Source: Lucifuga dentata
Taxonomy: Eukaryota; Chordata; Actinopteri; Ophidiiformes; Bythitidae
Reading direction: 5' to 3'
DNA length: 64,000 bases
NCBI GenBank assembly: GCA_014773175.1
Contig: VXCM01003564.1
Location: forward strand, 26,561-90,560
Shown here piece after piece: positions 36,301 to 48,500 of the stretch. The notes under the pieces were generated by a model. That model saw nothing but the letters and a program-made list of their open reading frames with translations, was not told where the DNA came from and did not search any database. Numbering within the stretch: the stretch's first letter is position 1; the number at the start of each line of letters is the position of its first letter. The position numbers and the translations under genes are program-made.

Positions 36301-39300
36301 CATGTTTGTTACTTTATATTTATAAACATTATACATACATGCAAGAACAAACATAAGCCACATACATGTACATATGTATGTACATACCGTATATATACAT
36401 ATATATATACAGTACATATACAGAGTATATATACATACACACATACTATATATGTACATATAAATATATACTGTATATATACTATATATATGAAGTATAT
36501 ATGTCCATGTATGTGTGTGTATACAGTATATACAGTATATGTACGTGTGTGTGTGTGTGTGTATATATAATATACACACACACACTGTATATACACATAC
36601 AGACTGTATATGTACACGTGTCTTTATTGCTCCAAACAATGATGACGTACGTTGACTGTACGCACACAGCAAAGTGGCGAGCTCAGATTTAAATCACCGT
36701 GCACACTCACCATGCACGCTCCTTACGTTGCAGCACGTGTCCTAACACAACATCCACACGCTCAACATTTTCACGCATGCTTGAAATTATCATCGCAAAA
36801 TTTGGGATGATCTGCCAAAAGCCCTAAATGAGGAATAAATAGCTGATGAGCGAGAGGAGGAAGAGGAGGAAGATGAAGACTTCTGTAGGATTTATTTTAT
36901 TGTCGTCTTCGCCTGAAGGCCATAAAAAGTCCTGGCTGCAGGTCAGCTGCAGGCGGAGCCACAGCAATCCAAGGAACTCTGTTGTGTTTTCTTGTATGTG
37001 GAATCTGAGGAAGATATGAGCGTTGATGTGATGAAATGTTAAATAAACATTAAATATGTCTGCAGGAGCTGTCGGAGGCTCAGAGGCTGCTGGAGAAGGT
37101 GAAGTCGTTTGAGGAGCGGACGTTTCAGTGTCTGGTGTATTACGCCATCGGGAAAGTGTATATGAAGGAGAACAGGTAAGCAGCAGGTGTTAGCATGGTG
37201 AACCTGTGTGCTGGTGAACCTGTTTCACGCTGAGAGCTCCACCTCTCTGTGCAGGTACGCTGCTGCTCTGCAACAGTTTTCAGATTCTTTGCAGATGGTC
37301 AAGAACCAGATAACACCTGGTAAACTCACCTGGCCTCTGACTAAAGAGGTGGTCAGAGAAACACAGGTGGATTATTTCAAGGTATGTTCACATTGTCACT
37401 TTCTTTCTGAGACTCGTTTGTACCGTGTTTGGAGGTGATGTGGTTGTGTTGCTACCTGTGTGTGTGTGTTCTGCTTTAGGAGCTTCTGGAGAATTCTGTA
37501 GAGTTTTGTAAGTTTCCTCCTGCACCTGATGCTGTTTGTCGTCTGGATAAATGTCTGGCTATCAAAAAGGAAATCTATTTCACCGACCCAGATTTTAAGG
37601 TAAAACAAAGCCAAAGTTGTTTGTGGAGCTGAAAGCTTCAAACATCGATGCAAGTAAAAACCAGTTTTTTTCTTTTTTAGGGTTTAATTCGGATATGTTG
37701 CTGTGAAAAGTGCATTGTTGAGTATCACATCACCTGTTGGAAAACTCTCAAGACAACATCATTCTTTGAAAAGAACGAAAAGGTAAATTTTAGATTCATA
37801 CCAGTTTATCTCAGTCATTCTCCATGAATGTGTTTATGAAAAGGCATTTCTGAAAGCTGCTGAATGTCTTATTTTACTGTCAGCAGATTACCTCACTTCA
37901 GGTGTTTGCATACCTGCGTGGTTTAGTCTGTTCGGTAGGACTCGGGTTCGTTTCCCCTTTTGTACTGAACATCTGAACGCAGCAATCACACACACACAAA
38001 CTCTTAGCGGTTTGTGATCAGAACATGATCCACACAACTTCAGAACCAACTCCAGATCAATCTATTGATGTATTGATTGATTAGCAGCAGAGATGCAAGT
38101 GTGTGTTTCACATTAAACTCCACCTTTGATGACCAAATCAAACAATGCTGTTGAAGGTGGAAACACATCAATGTTAGCTAACACATATTCAGGTTAGCAT
38201 GTGCTTGTATGTTGTCAGCATGTTGCTCCATCCTCTTGTTCAGCGTGTGAAGGCAGCACGTCTTCTTCACATCATGTGAAGCTACATGTGGTTTTCCACA
38301 CGTTGTCTTGAAGTCAGATTCAGCTTCTGCTGTCATAGTTTTCTTCTTCATGGATCAAATGATGCTATGACTAGGAAAGGATCCACATTCATCTTTGTTA
38401 CTCTGATTTACTTTGACACCATAGAAACTACTTCCTGTTTGGAGTTTCTTTCTCCACCCCCAGACATTTCTGACCAATGAGCAGAGAGAGTGTTGTCACA
38501 TGACTTTTGCTGATATATTTTGGTTTGACTCGATGTTTTTCTGTGAGAAACTGAACCAAACCAACAATTTAGTTCCTGATTCAGACCAGAGCAAACGATC
38601 TGCAGATCTATCTTTTTTTAAGACCTAGTATCCATATATAGATCAAACAGCTGACCAAAGCACAGATTTAATCATTTCCTCCTCGTTACCATCGTTAACT
38701 CTGACACGTAACTGATCAGTCGTCACGCTGACATTAAACAGCATCAGTAATAGTTTGTTGCAGGATTAAAGTTTTTAATTTTGAGGAAGATGAATCATAG
38801 TCGTATTAGACAGTGAAATAGTTTGTCTCTTTATGCTGATGTGATTTTGTGTAACAGGATTTCCTGCATGAAGCGTGTTTGACTCCGGCTTGCGGGGGTC
38901 GCATCTGTCATATCAGGATCTTTGGTGCGACGGGTCTGGTGAAATGTAAGGTGAGCTGAGCTTGCAGCCTCACTGTGCTCACAACCCACAGCATGATTAT
39001 TCATCTGCTCCTTGTTTTCTTTCTCCTTCAGTTTGAAGCTGCCATCATTAAACCTCAGGCTCCACAGAAGCCACGAGTCAATCAGAAATGTACAAGGTGA
39101 GTTTATAGCCAAATGTTAGAGCCACCTAGAGCTTCGCTTTACACCTGCAGCAGGTCTGCATGTCAGCAGGACAAGAACTGATTAGAGTTTGAGGCAGATC
39201 AGGATCAGATAAGGATCAGGATTAGATCAGATCAGGATCAGATTAGGATCTTGATCAGATCATGATATGGGAATTTTTTTTTCACTTTCTATAACATCAC

Positions 39301-42300
39301 AACATTTCTGTCTATTATTCAAACACTCAGATGCCAATCTTAAAGGACCATACCACCCATTTTGCATGTTTGAGCCTAATATATTCAATATATTTTCATA
39401 CATGTTACGTTACATGACAATCATTTTCCAAAGGATAAAACCGAATTTCAGCTTTCCTGATATTTTGAAAAATCTCTTAATCTTTCAAAATCAAATATTC
39501 AAGCGATACACCCACCTTAAAAATCCATGTTTCTTCTGCTAATAAGTCACGGTCCTTTAAATTTTTCATAAACCCAGGTTTTCCCCGGTGGAGGCATACA
39601 TTCACTCCACACTTTTTATTGTGCTTAAACGCTAAAATTATGTAACTTCTAAAAAAAAACCTGAATACATGTCTTGTTGGTGAATGATGGATTACCTATC
39701 CCAAGAACATTTCAAGTGCATACCAAAGTGAACTGAAACCAATGGAGGTCTGGAAGGTAGGAAAAACATTTTTAATTCACCGTTCCAGTAGTATGCTTTG
39801 GAAATGATTGTCAGTAACGTTACATGTATGAAAATTGAATATATTAGGCTCAAACATGCAAAATGGTGGTATGGTCCTTTAAAGAGGCTTCTCACCTGTT
39901 GCTCCTTCAGTCTGCTGTTGAACATGGCAGTCGTGTGTTTAGGCTGATGAGCAGTAAGGCTGGTGTTACTGGGAATGCTGCAGGTGTTTGGCGTTTTCTC
40001 TCGGTCTGAGCAGGACGGAGCAGGAACAGTTTGTGATGGAAGTGTTACGTGTCTCTGTCTGGTTTCTGAATTATTTCCCTGTAACTGTGATGTAATTTTC
40101 AGTGTGAAGAAGTTAAAGTCAAAGGAAGAGCGCAGACTGAGGAGGAAGCAGCGCCAACAGTTGTTTCTAGGTAAACAGTTGATCACAGACGATGTTTTGC
40201 TGGAGAAAGAAGCCTCTGCATGTGACAGTCAGCAGAAAGGTAAGATTACACCTCTGTCACACCACTTCTTATCATTTCATCATTCCATCTCACCTCTGCT
40301 TTACTCACAGCATCTGCTTTATATACATAGACCTTTTTTATTTGTTTAGCATCTAAATAAATCTCAGCTAAACGGTGTAAACCTCCAAATTACCCATAAT
40401 AATAATAATATAATAATAAAAATGTAGATGCACCTATAGAAAATACACATTCTTAATGAAAAAACACTCCGAATGGTTTTAATGAAGATGTTCAACTGTG
40501 GGAAAATGTCCTCACAAAACAGTCAAACATTTTACAGGAATAGTTTATTATTTCCAGCTGTGTTTTTTTTTTTGTTTTTTTTTTTTTGGGACAGGAAGTC
40601 TACCTGTGCCGTTCTCTGAAGCACTTCCTGTCAAAAATCAGTCCAGCTGTTGATTTTTTTCATTGATTTGTTATTTTGCTGCTCCTGCTTGTCCTCTGGA
40701 TAAAGTTCTGTTTGCTCTTCACAGATATGCACAGAAAAACATGTGATTGGCTGGTCATGTAGTCTGCCTAGCAACCGCTTCTGATTGACAAGAAAAAAAA
40801 AACAAGTGTAGAACTTGGTCTGCAGACCTGAATGTGAACACTCCTGCGCTTTACGCTTCTTTTCAAGTGCTACAAATAGAAAATCAGAAGTCTGCAAACA
40901 AAAAAACAATGATACCTATTTCTTATTGTGGGCGATCAGGACTTCAGAGGGTTTTCTTTAGTTATTTGGGAGGCAAAGTGAGCACATGGTGATGATGTCT
41001 GTAATCGTTCATATGGGATGTTAAGCATGTAGTTACCGTCATGATGGTGAGGAAGTGTTAGTTTTCTTTCCTCTTGCTGTGTTGTCAGCCTGGTTGCTGT
41101 ACCGGGATCGAGTGTTGCTGCAGATCAGCCAGCACATGGAGCTGCTGAGGGCAGAGAGTGGCGTGCATGTGTCAGCCCTGACCCACAGCTTGAAGCCCTG
41201 GCTGCAGCTGGACTGGTCCAGAGGAAACCAGGTGGCTGGGAGGATGCTGAGCTGGCAGTCAGAGCCACCGGAGACGCTGGGTCAGGCTGTTGAGCTGCTT
41301 TTGGAGAGGAAGAACCGGGTTTGGGCTCGCCTCCTCATCCAGCTACTCAGCAGCTGCTTGGATATAAATCCCAAACTGTTGGAGTGGGTGTGTCGGCTCA
41401 ACGACGCAGGTACGCTTTCACTTTGACCATGTTAGACTTCACCTGACATGACGTGAAGTTCAGTTGCTTTTTTTGCTCTATTACATATAAAGAAAATTCA
41501 TTATTTTGATAAATTCTCTAATGATGTCTGGATGCTGTGAATCGGTGAACATGAAGTTGTAGCACAGAGTTTTTCCATATACAGAATTATCCCAGAACGA
41601 GCATTAAAACGGATTCTGGCTGCTTCCTGTAGGTCTGAATGCTGCCAGACGTTTTATTGAACGCTACACAGAACAGCTGCAGCAGCTGGATCTGACTCTC
41701 GTGCTGAGCTTCAGCCCGCTGCAGGACGTGATTATAGAAAAGCTCGGCATCGCGCCTGAGGTTTTTTCTAGCATCGGCATGACTGCTACTGAATTCCTAA
41801 ACCAGGCTGCAGATCAGGACATGAGGCTGTTTATCTGGAGTCTGGAGGAGCACAGGAAGGAGTATGCATGCTGTCAAGCCATGCTGGATGAGTATTTTGA
41901 TATGATGGGTATGTAACCCTTCAGTTAGAAAGACCTGCTCATTTGTTGCTGTGTTTCATGATTTAACTTTGACTTCTTTGTTTTTCAGATGGACATTTTT
42001 CGATCTTAAAAAAGTCTGATAATGAAAGTAAAAATGTAAGTCATTAAAATGGAAAAGAGCATATCTTCGCTTGGTTATATTTTATTTATTTCCAAAAATA
42101 GACTTAGACTATTTGAAGCAGGTCATCTTCTGATTCATTTCTTTAATTTTTAACACAACTATGTATTTCAATGAAAATCCATACATTTGAATTTAATGTA
42201 TTTCATTGGGGTTCTGGGACTCTGGAACAGTAGCATATTTAAGCATCTTCAGTCCTATTTTGTATTTAATCTCTTTAGTTTTGGTGTGGGTTCCAGAGGC

Positions 42301-42466
42301 CTTGTGGTAATGTCAGTGTTTCCTGTAAGGCCGCATGGTGATCTGTCTGCTTCCTGTTATGAACGTTAAATGAAGTATTCAGGAGTGTCATTAACGTTTT
42401 TTCCATTTCAGAATTCTCCTATGAAGACTAAGAACCGAGGCCGGAAAAAGAAACTGAAAGAGCCAA

Positions 42467-42531
<65 letters not shown>

Positions 42532-45500
42532 TAACACGTCTAAAATGTGACGGCTTGTCTCTTTCAGGGGTTTATTGTTTTGTCTGGGATGAGAGGAGCG
42601 ACTCCGAGAGAAGAGTGGGAACAAGACTTTTTTGATGAAGATGACTCTTTGTAAGTTTGATAATCCACATTAAACGCTGCTGGTATCTAAGAGGTTCATA
42701 ACATTTCTGACCATCATGATTTGTGTTAGCAGATCGTTCCTTCACCCCACCGATCTGTTCAGTGTACCCGATCACCTTCGAGAACACGTGGCTGAGTTTG
42801 AGAACCAGTACAATAGCACCACACACAAAAGTCACTATAAAAAGATTTTGGACAACAACCCGGACCCGACCAAAGAAAGTTTGTACGAGTAAGTTCAGCT
42901 TGTCACTCAGTCACTAAAGGTTAGTTCTGGTGGTTCACTGTGTTTGAGTGGGCAAGAATCCTCTGAATCCTCTGCGTGATTAACGTGAACTTTGAAGTTC
43001 TAAAGGTGCAGTTAATTTTATCTGACATGGTGTGTCTGTCTTTGTTTTGTAAACTCAATATAATTTAATCATATAAATGGAGATAACAACACACACTTTC
43101 CCTTTTTCAGAAGGGAGGGGTATTCATTAAGAATTTTGTTTGTTCTATATATTTTTGTATCTCCACTCGATTATAAACAGGGATAATGGCGCACAGTTTC
43201 ACTTTCTCTTCCCTCTGTGGACACAATGACTGAAAGAAAAAGGGAGTTTGAGAGAGAAATTACCGTATATACTCGAGTATAAGCTGAGTTTTTATTACCA
43301 AATTTCACAAAGCAAATCGGGGGTCGGCTTACACATGAGAAATTCAAATTTGATCGCAGAGAAGGAAATTTCCAGGGGTGGAAATACTACCATTACCGCT
43401 ACCCATGAAAATAGTTTAAATCATACCTTAGAATGAGATATTTCCTGACTAAACATCTTAGCCAGAACATTTTGTGGCAGCCAGTAAGCTCTGTTGTGAT
43501 TGGTCAGTTACAGTAATCAGCTGCTGAAATAAATATCATGTTTACTGGTATGTGGATTGTTTTCAGAAAATCACAGGAATACTATGACAATACCCAGAAA
43601 AACAGGTAATTTGCTAAACAAATTGATGGAACAACATCAGGGGGTCGGCTGATATACGAGATTGGCTTATACTCGAGTATATGGTAACACTCTCCACACT
43701 TTCACACCTGAGCAATCACTGTGTGAAGTGGTTGTGGCAGGTGGAGTCGGAGAGGTATAAATGTTGTAGGATGCAGTGTTTATGTTTGCTGCTGTAGGTT
43801 AGATAATTATATAACACAACAGGTGCTGATGTTATTTTGCCCTCGCTGTATCTGTAAATGCGTCATCATTGCTGTTGTTGACTGGATGCTTTTCTATGCT
43901 GCAGCTACTTTGCTCAGATCCTGGAGGAGCACGGTCCTCTGGTTGCTCAGGACCCCTTGTTGGTGGGTGAACTGGAAAATTTCCCTCCTGTGGCTCAGCT
44001 GAAGATCCAAGAGGCCGGCGGCTTTGAGTCCTTCCTCCTCGATTCTCTCCGTTTCATAAAGATGGGGCGGTGTATCGGTCTAGCTAAACACGCCGTTTCC
44101 CTGCAGCAGGCCGGACACAGAACCAGCCTGGATGACCTGGACGTCATAGCAGATCCTGACTATCAGTCTTCATCTCCGCCTCCTATCCCAAGCTACCTGA
44201 AAGAATATTTATCTGTAAATGCTGAAATCCATCCTGTCCTCACATATCCTCGTGTACTCGGCTCTCAGCTTGGCCAGTCATCTCTGTTCTCTGACTGTGC
44301 TATTGGTGAAAGTGGGCAGGATGTCTCTCAGGCTGAAGTTGGTAATGGTTTGGAGCTGGATGCAAGTGAGCTGGCGGATGGAAGCGTTTGGGAAACGGTG
44401 GGAGGCTTTTTGAAGAAACATGCAGCCCTACAGGTTAGTAACAAGTTTTCATCTTTAGAAGGCATTCTCACACTTAGTTTGTTTCAGACCCTGGAGCGTT
44501 TTCATTTTAGGCAGATATGAACACAGCAATCAAACTCAGATCTGCACCAAAACAACCAGACTGAGACCACCTGGAGGGAGTCAGTCTGATCCAATCAAAT
44601 TAGAGCGGTTCCTTTGTGGTGAGAAAATGATCCGCATAAGTCTCAAGACAATCTATTGATCCAGTGATTGATCTAAAAGCAGAGATGGTTGCGTGTGATT
44701 AACACTTAACTACTGCTGTAAAGTTTGTTTTATTAAATGCATCAAATGTAAAAACTTTAACAGTTAAACTCCACTTTTGTTGATCAAATTAAACAAATGC
44801 TGTTAAAGTTGGAAACATCAATTTTAGCTAACCTTTGTTCAGGTTAGCATGTGCTTGTATGTTGTCAGCATGTTGCTCCATTGTCCTGTTCAGCGTGTGA
44901 AGGCAGCACGTCTTCTTCGTATCATGTGAAGCAACATGTGGTTTTCCACACATTGTCTTGAAGTCATATTCAGCTTCTGCTGTCATAGTTTTCTTCTTCA
45001 TGAATCAAATGATGCTATGACTAGGAAAAGATCCACATTCATCTTTGTTACTCTGATTTACTTTGACCACCATAGGAAACTACTTCCTGTTTGGATTTTC
45101 CTTCTCCACCTCCTGACCTCTGACCAATGAGCAGAGAGTGTGTTGGAACTTGACTTTTGCTGATAGAGTTTGGTTTGATTGGGATGTTTTCCTGTGTGAA
45201 ACTAAACCAAACCAATTGGAACAATTTAGTCCCATATTCAGACCCAGAGCAAATGATCTATAGATCTGACTCAGACCAGAGCAAACGATGTATAGATCTG
45301 AAAACACAAATATTGTGTAGAACATAAAATGTAATAAAAATGTAATGTGTTGAGTGTTTTTTGCTTTCTTCTCAGACATGTCCGGAGACAATGAGGAGTG
45401 TAGCAGTGAATACAGAAGTTCATGAGCCTTTTGAAAGCAGCCATGTGAGTTCCATATGTGAACATATGTCATGTGTAACGTACTGAAGGTCAACTGGTTT

Positions 45501-48500
45501 GGAAATTTGTCACTGACACAGAGTGTCGAGTCAAGACATGGACATGGAGGATTTAGTTTGCACAGATTACTGAAAAACTTAAGGCATTGGGTTCAGACGC
45601 AAAGTTAGTTCACAGTCCTCCAATCAAATCCTCATGATACAACAACAGTGTGGGAGATGTGTGTGTGTGTTCCAAAGAAAAGAGAAAGCACACATTATTA
45701 AAGCAAGAAATAAGGGAGAAACCGACTAAAATGTTGAAAAACTGCAGTGAATCATGTCAAAGCCTGCACATGTGAATAAATGGACTTTAAAGTAATTAAC
45801 ATTATATATGAACCACATTAGCTGCTAGAGCTAACTGGCTAACAGCTAATGCTGCGTTCGACAGACCTCAGAACTCGGATTTTTCCGACTTCGTACTTGG
45901 AAAAATGCGTTGGAACAGCACGTGAAGTGGGAGCTCCGGCTGGGACACTCGACCAAAATGATCTACTCCAACATACCAAGTATGACATCACTCAACATGG
46001 CAGTGCCCATGGAAGCGAGCTTTGTGAATGGAAATGATCAGCTAACAGCAGAATAAAGTATTTTTTCTTGCGTGAAATTGAAAGAAAATGGTCAAAATAT
46101 ATCATCAAGTTAACTCTCTACAGTGTGTAATAACTGTTTGTCATTGATACGTAAGTGTAAATAATTTCAGAATATTTACCCATTGTAAAACAACACAACC
46201 AAACAGTCCTGTAGTCTAACTTTACTTTAGTTAGTATTTATTACGATGTTTAATTAGTTTTACAGTATTTATTGGTGTTCAGCCATGCTTTTTTGATTAC
46301 ATTTGGCTGGAACCGTTTGAGGTTGGAAGTTGGAACTTAGAATTGGGAAAATTTGACTTCGGTGATCTGTCGAACACAGCATAAGAATTAACAAGGACTT
46401 AAAGTGATTAACATTATATATGAACCACATTAGCTAATACAGGTAACTGGCTAACAGCTAATAACATGGACCTAAAGTAATTAACATTATATATGAACCA
46501 CCTTAGCTAATACATCTAACTGGCTAATAGCTAATAACATGGACTTAAAGTAATTAACATTATATATATGAACCACATTAGCTAATACATCTAACTGGCT
46601 AATAGCTAATAACATGGACTTAAAGTAATTAACATTATATATATGAACCACATTAGCTAATACATCTAACTGGCTAACAGCTAATAACATGGACTTAAAG
46701 TAATTAACATTATATATGAACCACATTAGCTAATACATCTAACTGGCTAATAGCTAATAACATGGACTTAAAGTAATTAACATTATATATATGAACCACA
46801 TTAGCTAATACATCTAACTGGCTAATAGCTAATAACATGGACTTAAAGTAATTAACATTATATATATGAACCACATTAGCTAATACATCTAACTGGCTAA
46901 TAGCTAATAACATGGACTTAAAGTAATTAACATTATATATATGAACCACATTAGCTAATACATCTAACTGGCTAATAGCTAATAACATGGACTTAAAGTA
47001 ATTAACATTATATATATGAACCACATTAGCTAATACATCTAACTGGCTAATAGCTAATAACATGGACTTAAAGTAATTAACATTATATATATGAACCACA
47101 TTAGCTAATACATCTAACTGGCTAATAGCTAATAACATGGACTTAAAGTAATTAACATTATATATATGAACCACATTAGCTAATACATCTAACTGGCTAA
47201 TAGCTAATAACATGGACTTAAAGTAATTAACATTATATATATGAACCACATTAGCTAATACATCTAACTGGCTAATAGCTAATAACATGGACTTAAAGTA
47301 ATTAACATTATATATATGAACCACATTAGCTAATACATCTAACTGGCTAATAGCTAATAACATGGACTTAAAGTAATTAACATTATATATATGAACCACA
47401 TTAGCTAATACATCTAACTGGCTAATAGCTAATAACATGGACTTAAAGTAATTAACATTATATATATGAACCACATTAGCTAATACATCTAACTGGCTAA
47501 TAGCTAATAACATGGACTTAAAGTAATTAACATTATATATATGAACCACATTAGCTAATACATCTAACTGGCTAACAGCTAATAACATGGACTTAAAGTA
47601 ATTAACATTATATATGAACCACATTAGCTACTACAGCTAACTGCTTAAGAATAACAAGGACTTAAATTAACATTATATATGAAGCACATTAGCTACTAGT
47701 AACTGGCTAACAGCTAAGACTAACATGGACTTAATTAGCATTATATATGAACCACATTAGCTAATACAGCTAACTGGCTAACAGCTAATAACATGGATTT
47801 AAAGTAATTAACATATATGAAGCACATTAGCTACTAGAGCTAACTGGCTAACAGCTAAGACTAACATGGACTTAAAGTGATTAACGTTATATATGAACCA
47901 CATTAGCTAATACAGCTAACTTGCTAACAGCTAAGAATAACATGGACTTAAATTAACATTATTCAAATATATGGATTTCCTGAACCACATTGATGTCTAT
48001 ATTAAAAAAAAAAAAAAAAATNTAAAAAAAAAAAAAAAAATCATTCCAGGCACTGTAGATCTCCTTTTAGTAAAAAGCCTTTATTTTTGATGGGCTTCCA
48101 GCATTAGCACAATAAGAAGCGTATCAGCTCTTCACCCTCATCAGAGTCTCTGAGAGCCAGAGTGGATTGGCCCAATTATAAAATGTTTGACACCTGTGCC
48201 ACAGTGAGGATTTCCAGAATTCTCCAGGTGAAGAAATGCCTTATACATCCTCAAGATGGAGCCAAGAATGATATTGCACATACAGCTAAATATCTTTCAA
48301 ATAAAAACAATAGGGACTGTTATTTTATTTGAAAAAAAAAAAAGTGGAATTTCTCTGATTGTAGTCATTCGAATGTGGTCGTTCTAACCCCTAAACAGCT
48401 TTCAAATACAATAACAGTCACTGTTGTTTTTATTTGAAAGTTATTTAGCTATATGTGCAATATCATTCTTGGCTAAGGCATTTCTTCACCTGGAGAATTC

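Noticed and set aside
36268..36692. Tyr/Ile-rich frames on both strands
   Set aside because: Translation of a TATATACA microsatellite.
46383..47965. Regular 75-bp repeats considered as a CRISPR array
   Set aside because: There are no unique spacers; the entire unit repeats. The context is a vertebrate intron.
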